The position numbers were made by a program, and so were the translations under genes. From positions 1 through 64,000 of the forward strand of contig JANYJJ010000008.1 of the NCBI GenBank assembly GCA_025358485.1: DNA of 64,000 nucleotides. Reading direction: 5' to 3'. Positions within the stretch are counted from its first letter, which is position 1. Each line of letters opens with the position of its first letter. The stretch is from Burkholderiales bacterium (GTDB lineage: Bacteria > Pseudomonadota > Gammaproteobacteria > Burkholderiales > Burkholderiaceae_C). The notes under the pieces were generated by a model. That model did no database searches and had not been told where the DNA came from. It saw nothing but the letters and a program-made list of their open reading frames with translations. Below, piece by piece: positions 36,001 to 44,846 of the stretch.

Positions 36001-36334
36001 GGTTTTGCACCCCCGTTTCAGCCGCTTCGGGGTTGGTGCCAATCTTGAACGTGACCGTCAGCGACATGCCGCCGTCGGCGGTGGCTTGACTGGCGAAATA
36101 AAGCAGGTTCTCGATGCCGCTGATTTGCTCTTCCAGCGGCGTGGCCACGGTCTCGGAAATAACACGCGGATTGGCCCCCGGAAACTGCGCGCGCACCACA
36201 ATTTGAGGCGGTGCCACTTCAGGGTATTCCGAGACCGGCAGCCTGAAGATTGACATCGCACCGATCATGAAAATGAAGATCGACAACACCGCCGCGAAGC
36301 GCGGTCGGTCGATAAAAAAGCGTGAAATGTCCAT
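33056..36334 (-). CDS. RND efflux inner-membrane transporter (HAE1, MexF/AcrB-like)
   Basis: This 1092-aa proton-driven pump has the full HAE1 length plus a 40-residue charged tail. The start MDISRFFIDRPRFAAVLSIF and the segments LPVSEYPEVAPPQIVVRA and GIVVDDAIVVVENVER (TM4 Asp-Asp pair) are typical. It exports drugs, solvents or metabolites. The closest recognisable relatives are MexF- and AdeB-like pumps. It lies 9 bp after the adaptor gene and overlaps the outer-membrane gene. Confidence 0.93.
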   Translation of the reverse strand: MDISRFFIDRPRFAAVLSIFIFMIGAMSIFRLPVSEYPEVAPPQIVVRAQFPGANPRVISETVATPLEEQISGIENLLYFASQATADGGMSLTVTFKIGTNPEAAETGVQNRVNRALPRLPEIVRQIGVTTEKQASNLTMVVHLVSPDNSRDALYLRNYGQLNVRDDLLRLPGMGSVLMFGGGDYAMRIWLDPGKLAARNLTAGDVVGAVREQNAQVAAGVVGAAPAAKGVEFELAINTQGRLVTQDQFADIIVRADTATGALVRVKDIGRVELSANTYSLRSLLNNKEAAAIAVFQAPGSNALALSNSVRASMDRLKPNFPPGVDYAIVYDPTRFVQTSIEKVVATLIEAVLLVVLVVIVFLQTWRASVIPLLAVPVSIVGTFAALLALGFSINTLTLFGLVLAIGIVVDDAIVVVENVERNIERGLTPHDATVQAMREVSGPIVAIALVLCAVFVPLAFVPGLSGQFYKQFAVTIAISTVISAFNSLTLSPALAAILLRPHDAPKDKVTRMMDAVLGRFFAWFNRVFKRGSNAYGRGVGGVLQRKSIALLVYAALLAATLFLFARTPSGFVPAPDKQYLVGIAQLPAGASLDRTEAVIREMSAIALKVPGIVDSVAFPGLSIAGFSAAPNEGIVFFGLESFDKRTSPDKSKFAILGQVNAAIQQIQGARMFVVPPPAVDGLGAAGGFKVQVQDRSGQGEQALFGAVWGTLGQVYGNPKSTIGTPFSTYDINVPQLQANVDRTRAKQMGVGLGDIYNTLQINLGSLYVNDFTQFGKTYQVIVQADAPFRADAQAITQLKARNNKGEMVPLSALMQVDPTFGPTRVTRYNGFPSADINGAAAPGFSSGQAEGEIEALLKRLPRGMAYEWTDLSYQDRLTRDVGIPGTHLKVPTLAAVLALSVVLVVLVLAAQYESWTLPLAIIMIVPMGVLSALFGVWMSSLPPFMQPGDLNIFTQVALVVLVGLACKNAILIVEFAKELESQGRTVSDAVIEACRLRLRPILMTSIAFCAGVVPLIVGGGAGSEMRRAMGIAVFSGMLGVTLFGIFLTPVFYALLRKGTEKRRAHAAQVRAQVDASAHPPTDAALGQEASK

Positions 36335-36343
36335 GGTGGTGCT

Positions 36344-37633
36344 TCAGCTTTTCTTCGGTGCCGATGCGTTGGGCGCTGACGCAGGAGGGTCTGCGGGCGC
36401 AGTGCCGGGTGGCGCAGCAGCAGCCGCAGCAGCAGGCTGGATCGGCATGCCCTGCGCGTCCACCTTCAGCACCTGCGGCGTGACGGGCGCGCCCGGAAAC
36501 GCGCGCTGCAAACCGTCCACGATGATGAGTTCACCCGCCTTCACGCCCGTGACCACGCGCATGCCGCCCAGCAAAGAACCCAATTTCACTTCACGCGGTG
36601 CCACGATGTTGTTGGCCCCCACCACCATCACCACCTTGCGGGTTTGATCGGTGTTGATGGCGCGTTCGGGAACCACGGTGGCGGGTGTAGCGTCGGCCGC
36701 CAACAAACGCACCCGGGCCGACAAGCCCGGCGTGAAACGCTGCTGTGCGTTGTTGAAAACTGCGCGCACGCGGATGCTGCCGGTGGCCGGGTTCACGCGG
36801 TTGTCGATGAAGTCAACGGTGCCCTGGTGCGGCATGTTTTGGGCCAGGTTTTCCTCATCGGCCAAGCCCATCAACACCACCGGTGCTGCGCCCCCCGCGC
36901 GCTGCTGCGCGGCCAACCTCAAAAAAGTCGATTCATTGGCATCGAAGTAGGCATGAACCTTGTCGGTGGACACCAAAGTGCTGAGCACCGGTTCACCCAC
37001 CGCCACCAAGTTGCCGACGGTCAAATTGCTGCGCGACATGCGACCGCTGATGGGTGCCAGAACGCGCGTGAAGCTCAAATTCAGCTCTGCAGTTTTCACG
37101 GCCGCTTGATTGGCCGCCAAGTTGGACTGTGCGTTGCGCTGCGCCGCGCGCAGTTGGTCAATTTCCTGCACCGACACGGCTTGCAGAGGCAGCAACTTTT
37201 CGGCTCTGGCGAGCTCACTGGCGGTCAGTTCAAGTTGAGTCCGCGTGCCATTCAACTGAGCTTGCACGCGTGACACTTCAGCCAAAAAAGGGCGTGGGTC
37301 TATCGTGAACAGCAAGGCCCCTTTGGCAACGCGTTGGCCTTCAACAAAATGAATTTGGTTCAGCGTGCCCGCCACGCGCGAGCGCAGCTCGACCGAGCTG
37401 ACCGCTTCCAAACGTGCCGAGAAATCATCAAAGGCTTGCACATTGCGCAGCGTGACCGGTGCCACCGAAACGGGTGGCGGCCCGCCTGGTGCACGCGGCC
37501 CGCCGACCGACGGAGTCGGGCTGCATCCCGTCATCTGAGCGGACAACGCCATCACAAGTGCAGCCGCCAAAACGCTCAAAAAACCGCTTTGAGTCAGGCG
37601 GGTTGAGGCAGGTCGAGCAAGTCGGTGGTTCAT
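36344..37633 (-). CDS. RND efflux periplasmic adaptor lipoprotein
   Basis: This 429-aa membrane-fusion protein starts at ATG 37633 and has a lipoprotein signal ending in AQMTGC. The lipoyl, hairpin and beta-barrel domains appear in order: AGTLNQIHFVEGQRVAKGALLFTID, an Ala/Gln-rich coiled coil, then LAPISGRMSRSNLTVGNLV. The C-terminus ends in a Pro/Ala-rich tail. It is the first gene of the pump operon; no regulator gene lies beside it. Confidence 0.92.
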   Translation of the reverse strand: MNHRLARPASTRLTQSGFLSVLAAALVMALSAQMTGCSPTPSVGGPRAPGGPPPVSVAPVTLRNVQAFDDFSARLEAVSSVELRSRVAGTLNQIHFVEGQRVAKGALLFTIDPRPFLAEVSRVQAQLNGTRTQLELTASELARAEKLLPLQAVSVQEIDQLRAAQRNAQSNLAANQAAVKTAELNLSFTRVLAPISGRMSRSNLTVGNLVAVGEPVLSTLVSTDKVHAYFDANESTFLRLAAQQRAGGAAPVVLMGLADEENLAQNMPHQGTVDFIDNRVNPATGSIRVRAVFNNAQQRFTPGLSARVRLLAADATPATVVPERAINTDQTRKVVMVVGANNIVAPREVKLGSLLGGMRVVTGVKAGELIIVDGLQRAFPGAPVTPQVLKVDAQGMPIQPAAAAAAAPPGTAPADPPASAPNASAPKKS

Positions 37634-37765
37634 GGCCAATCCTTCGAACAAATCAAATGGCAGCATACGTTGGAGCAATTCACAGCCTTGCGGTCAAGCA
37701 AAGTTTGGGCCGTCGCGGCGTTGACGTTGCCGATGAAACTCCGGTCACCGCAATCCGCGTTCCAA

Positions 37766-38761
37766 CTAGAAAACCGCGTGCTCGCCCCGCTCCGCTTGCG
37801 CTGTGCCGCGCACCAACTCTGCGTAGTAATCGAACAGCGTTTGGGTGCCGGTAGATGGGGTTGCGGCGGCGTCGTAGATGCCGGTTTGTGGATTCAGAAC
37901 CAACATCGATTCCGTGGCGTAGTAGCGACCAATTCGCGCAAGTTCCGCTTTGGCAGCCAGCGGCGGTACCACTTGCCCCAATACGCCCAGCACTTTGATG
38001 ATCACGTCAAGCAGCTTCACCGGCACGTGCTTGAAGCGGGCGGGGCGGCCGAGCAATTTGAACAAGTGTTCGCCTTGCTGCAAAGGCGTAATGGCGTCGC
38101 CGGGGCCTCCGATGGGCAGCACGCGGTTGTGCAGATCCTCGTTTTCCAAACACTGAGCCAAGTAGGCGCCCAAATCAGCATCGCTGATGGGCTTGCAGGC
38201 GGTCAGTTGGCCGTTGCCGAAAACCAAAAATGGCTTGCCTTTTTTGACCCGCTCCACTTGGCCTGACAGCGATTTGAAGAAGGCGGTGGGGCGAACGATG
38301 GAATACGTCACGCCGCTGGCCATCAGCTTCTGCTCGAACGCCAACTTGGCCTGTTGGAACGCGAGAACAGGCTTTTGCACGCAGATGGCCGACAGCAGCA
38401 CGACATGTTGGACGCCTGCGTTCTGGGCAGCTGCCAAAGCCAGTAGATGCGCTTGGTGGTCGATGGCCCACGCGTCTTTGGGTGCGCCAGTGCGCGAAGC
38501 CAAACACGACACCAAACTGTCAAAACGCTCACCTCGAAATCCGTCTCGTGCCAGCGAAGCGGCATCTGTCACGTTGCCTTCACGCACTTCGCAGCCTGCG
38601 GCACGCAAGCCCGCGTTGGCCGAGGCGGCACCGCGCACCAAACACACTACTTTGTGACCACGCGCCACCAGCGCGTCCACCGCGGCGCGGCCGATGGTGC
38701 CGCTGGCACCCAAAACAAACACCGCCTGCGGTGCCAATAAATCTGCGGACAAAGGTGTCAT
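37766..38761 (-). CDS. BciA-like divinyl chlorophyllide 8-vinyl-reductase family protein
   Basis: This 331-aa NAD(P)-binding Rossmann protein (VFVLGASGTIGRAAVDAL) has the blocks that mark the BciA/DVR family: SIVRPTAFFKSLSGQVERV, GKPFLVFGNGQLTACKPIS, VLPIGGPGDAITPLQQGEHLF, RYYATESMLVLN and TLFDYYAELV. BciA reduces the 8-vinyl group of divinyl chlorophyllide with NADPH. No other photosynthesis gene is in the window, so the organism may be a phototroph with the gene outside its photosynthesis cluster, or this homologue may serve another reaction. ATG 38761 is used; the TTG before it is unlikely. Confidence 0.78.
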   Translation of the reverse strand: MTPLSADLLAPQAVFVLGASGTIGRAAVDALVARGHKVVCLVRGAASANAGLRAAGCEVREGNVTDAASLARDGFRGERFDSLVSCLASRTGAPKDAWAIDHQAHLLALAAAQNAGVQHVVLLSAICVQKPVLAFQQAKLAFEQKLMASGVTYSIVRPTAFFKSLSGQVERVKKGKPFLVFGNGQLTACKPISDADLGAYLAQCLENEDLHNRVLPIGGPGDAITPLQQGEHLFKLLGRPARFKHVPVKLLDVIIKVLGVLGQVVPPLAAKAELARIGRYYATESMLVLNPQTGIYDAAATPSTGTQTLFDYYAELVRGTAQAERGEHAVF

Positions 38762-39020
38762 CAAAGCTCAAGTTTGGGGGTCGAAATGTCGTCATGGGGC
38801 GCGTTTAAAGACAGCGTCACACTGATTTGCGTTGACCAAAGCGCACACGACGCGCAACGCTCAACTTTATGCCGACGATGCCGACAACCTCGACAAGTGC
38901 GAGGTTTGATCGATAGACCTACTCGCGCTGATGAGGCCTGTTCGGATGGGCTTTGTTTTGCACATGTATTTTTTTTTCACAGGCTGCTGCGTTGACAGCA
39001 GCGACACATCCACCGTCAGT

Positions 39021-41582
39021 ATGTTTCCCGTCATCGCCATTGAGCCCGCACCATCAAACAAGTCGAACCACGACTTGTGGAAACGCGTGTTCGGCTTGGA
39101 CGCCACGCAACGCGAGCATTTGTACCGACTGTCGCGCGTGCTGTTGCTGTCCATCATTTCGTGCGCATTGCTTTGGGTTGGTGCCTATCTGGGCCTGACA
39201 AGCACATGGACTGTGGCCGCTATCACTGGCTACTGCGCGCTCGGCGTGGTCACGCTGGCGGTGTTGATTCGCAGCGGCGTGTCGAAGCGCTGGACTGACC
39301 CGGCCTTGAGTTATCCGCAGCTGATTGTGTCGATCAGCGCGGTTGTCCTGTCTTACGGTTTGGTCGAGATGTCGCGCACGGCGGCGCTTCAGTTGTTGTG
39401 TCTTTTGCTGGCTTTTGGCATGGACAGATTGTCGCGCGCGCAGCTGTTGCGAGCCTCGCTGTGGGCGGTGGTGATGCTGTGCGGTGTGGCCCTGTTGCGC
39501 TGGACTTTCACGCCTCAGCAAATTCAGCCACAGCTGGAGTTGTACAACCTGATGATGGTGGCAGTGTTGCTTCCGGCTGCCATTTTGGTGGGCGGCGAGG
39601 TGGGCCGCTTGCATCGCCATTTGTCTGCTCAGCGCAGCGACTTGTCTGCGCTGTTGACTCAACTGGACGGCTTGTCATCGACCGATGCGCTGACAGGTCT
39701 GACAAATCGGCGACGCATGATGAGCTTGCTTGGCGAGGAAGTGGCACGTCAGCAGCGCAATGGGCAAAGCTTCAGTGTGGCCATCTTGGACATCGATTGG
39801 TTCAAGCGAGTGAATGACTCAGGTGGCCATGCCTTGGGAGACAAGGTGCTTCAGAGCTTTGCCACGTCTGCGCGCTCGGCTTTGCGGCAGACCGACACCT
39901 TGGCGCGCTGGGGTGGTGAAGAATTTCTGTTGCTGATGCCGAACTGCACTGAGGCCGACGCTTGGCCTCTGTTGCAGCGTGTTCACCAAGCCGTGGCGGA
40001 CTGCGAGGCGCTGAAGATTTCTTTGCCAGCTGTCAACGCAGCCGCGGGGGAAGCAACGCTCACTGCGGTCACATTCTCGGCAGGCATTGCATGCCATGAA
40101 GCTGCTTCCGCGCTGGCGCACACGCTGGATCAGGCCGACCTGGCCCTGTACCGCGCCAAGCAGGCCGGTCGCAATTGCACAGTCACGCAAAACGAAAACC
40201 CGCTGGGAGGTGCCGCGCAGCCACGCCAATCAAATGCTGCATGTCTACAAGAGTCGGTGCCGCGTGAACAGACAGCAACAAGCCTTCAAACCGAAGATCA
40301 AAATCACCGCACAGCGTCACTGTCAACGTCAACGTCAACGTCACTGTCAACGTCACTGTCAACGTCACTGTCAACGTCAGAGACAGCGTCACTTTTTGCG
40401 CAGCCGTGGAATGAAACCATGGCAGAGGCCGCTGCAGACCCTGCGCTAAAAACTGAGCAGACGTACTGGCAAACCTGCCTGGACTGGGTTCTGGGCCAAG
40501 ACCCAAAAACCAGAGAACACCTCCGCTTGCCGATGCTTGCGTTCGGTTTGTACTTTGTTTGGATTGCGGCGGTGCTGTGGTGGGCCTTGCCTCGGCAGCA
40601 CATTGCGCCTCTCCATGCGACCGTCGTCATCGCATACGAGCTTTCTACGATGGTGATGTTTTATTCGCTCATACGCTCAGGCATATCCGCGCGCTGGAGT
40701 GACCCGGTTTTGGTGTTGCCGCAAATGTTGGTGGCATACGCAATCGCTTCTTATGGCTATGTGGTGGCTCCCATCCTGCGGCCTTCGCTGCTGCATTTGC
40801 TGTGTGTGATTCAAGTGTTCGGCATGCTCACCTTGACTCCCAAATCCAGTCGCATTGCAGGTGCCAGTGCCGTTTTGATGCTGCTGATGGCGCTTTTGGC
40901 CACGCAGTGGAGTGGCACCGGCGGTACATCCGCCGAGATGTTGAACGTCGCATTGAGCTGTTTCATTTTGGCCAGCCTGGCCAAATTGGCACACCGCTAC
41001 AGCGTGGTGCGCGCGAACGTTGAGATTGAAAAAAAATTGCTGGTGGATGCGGTCGAGCACATGCGCGAATTGGTGATCCGCGACGCACTGACAGGCCTGT
41101 TCAACCGCAAGCACATGCAAGACCTGTTGCGCCAAGAGTGCGAACGTTTTGCGCGCAGCGGCCAGGGCTTCTGCGTGGCCCTGATCGACCTGGATCATTT
41201 CAAACGCGTCAACGATGTGTACGGGCACCAGATGGGCGACGAGGTGCTCGCAGGTGTGGCGCGCGCAGCGCAAGGGGCCCTGCGCGAAAACGACGTGATT
41301 TGCCGTTGGGGCGGCGAGGAGTTTTTGGTGCTTCTGCGCGACAACGATCCGGCGCACGAAGGCTTGCAAGCCATGGGGCGACTGCGCCGCCAGGTCACCG
41401 GCTTGCGCCCGGCTGCAAGCGCACCCGAATTGACCGTCACGTTCTCGGCGGGCTTGGCTGTTTCACAACCGGGCGAAGCGATCGTGCACATGTTGGAACG
41501 TGCCGACCGCGCTCTGTACGCCGCCAAGTCAGGCGGACGCAATCAAGACGCGTTGGCTGCGCAAGAGTTGACACCGCACTGA
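39021..41582 (+). CDS. Tandem double membrane diguanylate cyclase
   Basis: This 853-aa protein is two full diguanylate cyclases in a row. Each has a block of about six membrane helices (residues about 55-205 and 500-650) and a GGDEF domain that makes cyclic di-GMP. Both active sites read GGEEF (residues 298 and 764) and both have an RxxD inhibitory site five residues before it (RQTD, REND). The halves share odd details such as LIRSGVSKRWTDPAL and LIRSGISARWSDPVL, so this is a head-to-tail duplication. A Ser/Thr/Leu repeat joins them. ATG 39021 was chosen over longer starts. Confidence 0.88.
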   Translation: MFPVIAIEPAPSNKSNHDLWKRVFGLDATQREHLYRLSRVLLLSIISCALLWVGAYLGLTSTWTVAAITGYCALGVVTLAVLIRSGVSKRWTDPALSYPQLIVSISAVVLSYGLVEMSRTAALQLLCLLLAFGMDRLSRAQLLRASLWAVVMLCGVALLRWTFTPQQIQPQLELYNLMMVAVLLPAAILVGGEVGRLHRHLSAQRSDLSALLTQLDGLSSTDALTGLTNRRRMMSLLGEEVARQQRNGQSFSVAILDIDWFKRVNDSGGHALGDKVLQSFATSARSALRQTDTLARWGGEEFLLLMPNCTEADAWPLLQRVHQAVADCEALKISLPAVNAAAGEATLTAVTFSAGIACHEAASALAHTLDQADLALYRAKQAGRNCTVTQNENPLGGAAQPRQSNAACLQESVPREQTATSLQTEDQNHRTASLSTSTSTSLSTSLSTSLSTSETASLFAQPWNETMAEAAADPALKTEQTYWQTCLDWVLGQDPKTREHLRLPMLAFGLYFVWIAAVLWWALPRQHIAPLHATVVIAYELSTMVMFYSLIRSGISARWSDPVLVLPQMLVAYAIASYGYVVAPILRPSLLHLLCVIQVFGMLTLTPKSSRIAGASAVLMLLMALLATQWSGTGGTSAEMLNVALSCFILASLAKLAHRYSVVRANVEIEKKLLVDAVEHMRELVIRDALTGLFNRKHMQDLLRQECERFARSGQGFCVALIDLDHFKRVNDVYGHQMGDEVLAGVARAAQGALRENDVICRWGGEEFLVLLRDNDPAHEGLQAMGRLRRQVTGLRPAASAPELTVTFSAGLAVSQPGEAIVHMLERADRALYAAKSGGRNQDALAAQELTPH
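40318..40380 (+). repeat. 6/12-bp tandem repeat encoding the Ser-Thr-Leu linker of the double cyclase
   Basis: Units TCAACG and TCACTG alternate and encode (Ser-Thr)-(Ser-Leu) repeats between the two cyclase halves. Units are multiples of three, so slippage would change linker length and not the frame. Confidence 0.8.
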
Positions 41583-41916
41583 GCCACTGGCGGGCAGACC
41601 GGCTGACCCTTTGGCGCGCGCAGAGCCTACGGGTAGTCCTCGAAGCTGAGAGATGCCATGCTGGGCGGCGGCTCGTTCAGATGCGGTCCGATCGACAAGC
41701 TCGCATTCACTATTTGCAGCTCAGCCAAGACCGCCGCCGCCGTGCGTTTTGTGTTGCCAGCACAGCGCAATACGTCCCTCATGCTGACGTCGCAACTTTG
41801 TTGCACAACACGGCACATCCGATCAACCCCCGCGCCACACCCGGCGGCCGCTACATTGCTGCACAAGCACCTGATTTGGTGACCGAAGTTTTCAATTCCT
41901 ACAAGGAAGAAGCATC
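41583..41916. other. Intergenic stretch, no gene seen
   Basis: This 334-bp stretch lies between the double cyclase and tartrate dehydrogenase. Short open frames exist on both strands, but none has a family signal, good codon use or a ribosome binding site. The end carries AAGGAAGAAG, the ribosome binding site for the next gene. Confidence 0.5.
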
Positions 41917-43014
41917 ATGAATCGCAACACAAAAGCACCCCACCGCATCGCTGTGATAGCGGGTGACGGCATTGGGCCTGAGGTCATGCCCGAAGGGCTG
42001 CGTGTGTTGGAAGCCGCCGCCAGCCGCTTCAACATCCCCTTGACGCTCGATCACTTTGACTTCGCCAATTGCGCCTACTTTGCGCGTCATGGCGAGATGA
42101 TGCCGCCCAATTGGAAAGACCAAATCGGTGGGCACGAGGCCATTTTTTTTGGTGCTGTGGGTTGGCCAGCCACCGTGCCCGACCACATCTCGTTGTGGGG
42201 TTCGCTGCTCAAGTTTCGACGTGACTTTGACCAATACGTCAACCTGCGCCCGGCGCGCTTGATGCCCGGCATCCGCTCACCTTTGGTCAACCGCAAAGGC
42301 GAAGCGCTGAAGCCCGGCGAGATCGACATGTGGATCGTGCGCGAAAACACCGAAGGCGAGTACAGCAGCATCGGTGGGCGCATGTTTGCGGGCACCCAGC
42401 GCGAAGTGGTGATCCAAGAAACCGTGATGTCGCGTCATGGTGTTGACCGTGTGTTGAAGTTTGCGTTCGAGTTGGCCGCCTCGCGCCCGCGCAGCAAGCT
42501 GACATCGGCCACCAAAAGCAACGGTATTTCCATCACAATGCCTTACTGGGACGAGCGCGTGGCCGAGATGGCCAAACACTATCCGAGCGTAGCGGTCGAC
42601 CAGTTTCACATCGACATCTTGACCGCGCATTTTGTGCAGCGCCCACAGCATTTCGACGTGGTGGTGGCCAGCAATTTGTTCGGCGACATCTTGTCTGACT
42701 TGGGCCCCGCTTGCACCGGCACCATCGCCATTGCGCCGTCTGCCAACCTCAACCCCACACGCGAATGGCCGAGCCTGTTTGAGCCGGTTCACGGCTCCGC
42801 GCCCGACATCGCAGGCCGAGGGCTGGCCAACCCCATCGGCCAAATTTGGTCGGCCGCGATGATGCTCGACTTCTTGGGCTATCGCGACGCGCACGACGCA
42901 GTTTTGCACGCGATTGAAGCGGTGTTGGCTGATGCGCATGCGCCGAAAACACCAGACTTGGGCGGCACGGGCAAGACGCAAGACTTGGGCAAAGCCATCG
43001 CCGCCATTTTGTGA
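41917..43014 (+). CDS. ttuC: Tartrate dehydrogenase/decarboxylase (TtuC/D-malate dehydrogenase family)
   Basis: This 365-aa NAD-dependent beta-decarboxylating dehydrogenase oxidises tartrate or D-malate. The N-terminal IAVIAGDGIGPEVMPEGL and the NAD region EPVHGSAPDIAGRGLANPIG are family marks. The segments GAVGWPATVPDHISLWG and MWIVRENTEGEYSSIGGR favour the tartrate/D-malate group over isopropylmalate dehydrogenase. The gene stands alone, with no transporter or regulator beside it. Confidence 0.9.
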   Translation: MNRNTKAPHRIAVIAGDGIGPEVMPEGLRVLEAAASRFNIPLTLDHFDFANCAYFARHGEMMPPNWKDQIGGHEAIFFGAVGWPATVPDHISLWGSLLKFRRDFDQYVNLRPARLMPGIRSPLVNRKGEALKPGEIDMWIVRENTEGEYSSIGGRMFAGTQREVVIQETVMSRHGVDRVLKFAFELAASRPRSKLTSATKSNGISITMPYWDERVAEMAKHYPSVAVDQFHIDILTAHFVQRPQHFDVVVASNLFGDILSDLGPACTGTIAIAPSANLNPTREWPSLFEPVHGSAPDIAGRGLANPIGQIWSAAMMLDFLGYRDAHDAVLHAIEAVLADAHAPKTPDLGGTGKTQDLGKAIAAIL

Positions 43015-43066
43015 TGCCGACGAGTCACTGATCCAGAATGAACGGCACCCACAAACGCGGATGAAG

Positions 43067-44623
43067 TCACTCGGATGTGGGCGGCTTCAAAGGCACAAAC
43101 GATTCATCGCCGCGCAAGTAGCGCCATTCGCCGGCGGGCAAATCGCCCAGCATGACGTTGCCTATGCGCACGCGCTTCAGGCCCGTCACCTTCAAGCCCA
43201 CGGCTTCGCACATGCGACGAATTTGGCGCTTTTTACCTTCCTTCAACACGAAGCGAAGTTGGTCTTCGTTGATCCACTCGACCAGGGCAGGGCGCAGCGC
43301 CTCGCCGTCCAGTTCCAAACCGTGGTTGAGCAAGGCCAAGTTGCTGTCTGACAAGCCTTCTTCGGGCTTGTCGACGCGCACCAAATATTCTTTTTCCATC
43401 TCGCTGTCTTCGCCAATGAGTTGCTTGGCGATGCGGCCGTCTTGCGTCAGCACCAACAGGCCCACCGAGTCAATGTCCAAGCGCCCCGCAGGCGCAATGC
43501 CGCGCAAATGGGTCAGCAAATATCGCGTGCCCGATTGGTCTTCGCGCCACTGATTGGCGGGCTTGATCAGCACCACCGCAGGCTCATAGCCGTCTTCGGC
43601 TTGGCCGCTCACATAGCCGACCGGTTTGTTCAAGATGACGGTGACTTTCTGCGCTTGCACGAACTTGGCTTTTGCATCGACCGTGATTTGCTGAGACGGC
43701 AACACGCGCGAGCCCAACTCACTGACCACGCGGCCGTCTACGCGCACCCAACCTTTGGGTATCCATTCGTCGGCCTCGCGGCGCGATGAAATGCCCAACT
43801 CGCTCATGCGCTTGGAAAGGCGCATGCTGCCGGGTTCGGCCACGGGCGCGCGGTTGTGGTCATGATCGAAACCGTCGTCATCATCGTCACGAGCACGCGC
43901 GCTACGGCAGCGTGCTTGGTGTTGCGAGGCAGGCGCGTTTCCTGGCTGAGACTGCCTTTGCGGTGACGCAGAACCGCGACGTTGCTGTGGAGCCGAGTCT
44001 CTTCCCATTTGCTGCCACTGCGGCTGTTGATCGGGTGCGCGGTTGTCACGCGCATTGCGGTCACGGAAGTCGGTGGGTGGTTGTGCTTGCCATTCCGGTT
44101 GCGGTTGCGGATGCTGTTGCTGGTTTTGAAAATGCGGCTCAAAGGCGGTGTTGCGACGGCGTTGATCCTGAAGACCCGAATCACGCACGTCACGCGGATC
44201 AGCTTGACGCGCTTGGCGCGGCGCGGCGCCTCGGTTTTGCTGATGCGCGGGCCATGCGTCATGTCGATCGCGCTGCGGCGCGCGTTGGCGGTCGGTTCGT
44301 TGTTCTTGCCGAGGCAAATCGGCGGGACGTGACCGGCGCGCGTCATTCCCAGGTTCATTGCGTGGATCAATCGATGCCCCCCGATTGAACGCAGGCAGGG
44401 CGTTGTTGCCGAAGCGCTGGCGCAGTTGTTCTTGATAGCGCGTCTCGCGTTCAGCGCGCTGTTCTTGTGCTTGCGCCAGCGTGGGGCGGGTGCGTGGCGC
44501 ACTGCCGACGCCACGCGCTGGGCCGCGCGTTTGGCCGCCCGGTTGGCCGCGCGGCTCCGACATATCGCGGCGTTTGTCCGCAGCAGGTGGGCGAGGCGGT
44601 TTATTGAGCTTAAGAGTGACCAT
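43067..44623 (-). CDS. rluF: RluF-like 23S rRNA pseudouridine synthase with a long disordered N-terminus
   Basis: The C-terminal 260 residues are a pseudouridine synthase of the RsuA/RluB/RluF group. An S4 RNA-binding domain (MRLSKRMSELGISSRREADEW) is followed by the catalytic Asp segment PAGRLDIDSVGLLVLTQDG, and then by LKEGKKRQIRRMCEAVGL. The order and spacing favour RluF, which modifies helix 74 of 23S rRNA. The first about 270 residues are Gln/Arg/Pro-rich and look disordered, with many RQ, RG and PQ pairs. The family is usually 250-300 aa, so the protein is twice normal length. An internal start near residue 268 would give a normal-size enzyme. Confidence 0.85.
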   Translation of the reverse strand: MVTLKLNKPPRPPAADKRRDMSEPRGQPGGQTRGPARGVGSAPRTRPTLAQAQEQRAERETRYQEQLRQRFGNNALPAFNRGASIDPRNEPGNDARRSRPADLPRQEQRTDRQRAPQRDRHDAWPAHQQNRGAAPRQARQADPRDVRDSGLQDQRRRNTAFEPHFQNQQQHPQPQPEWQAQPPTDFRDRNARDNRAPDQQPQWQQMGRDSAPQQRRGSASPQRQSQPGNAPASQHQARCRSARARDDDDDGFDHDHNRAPVAEPGSMRLSKRMSELGISSRREADEWIPKGWVRVDGRVVSELGSRVLPSQQITVDAKAKFVQAQKVTVILNKPVGYVSGQAEDGYEPAVVLIKPANQWREDQSGTRYLLTHLRGIAPAGRLDIDSVGLLVLTQDGRIAKQLIGEDSEMEKEYLVRVDKPEEGLSDSNLALLNHGLELDGEALRPALVEWINEDQLRFVLKEGKKRQIRRMCEAVGLKVTGLKRVRIGNVMLGDLPAGEWRYLRGDESFVPLKPPTSE

Positions 44624-44846
44624 GGCAACCTTCTTTCACCCCAATTGGAGCATGGCCGCTTGTCGCGACGCGGCTCGGTGCTGCATCAAGCTTGCGGTCG
44701 CTAGCGTTTACCCCGCTGTCGTCATCGTGCGGAACCAGCAGTCAGATACGACAATCCTGCTAGGCGTTTGAACATCGAAAGTTGATGCATCAAGCGCTGA
44801 CTTGCTTCCCCACTTCCGCTTTCCCACTTTCATCGAAGGAACACCC

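Noticed and set aside
40318-40380. CRISPR-like or regulatory repeat
   Set aside because: The repeat is short, has no spacers and is in frame inside a coding sequence, where it encodes a Ser/Thr/Leu linker.
41627-41882. Small genes on either strand between the double cyclase and ttuC
   Set aside because: No ribosome site, family signal or conserved motif; the two candidates overlap each other on opposite strands.
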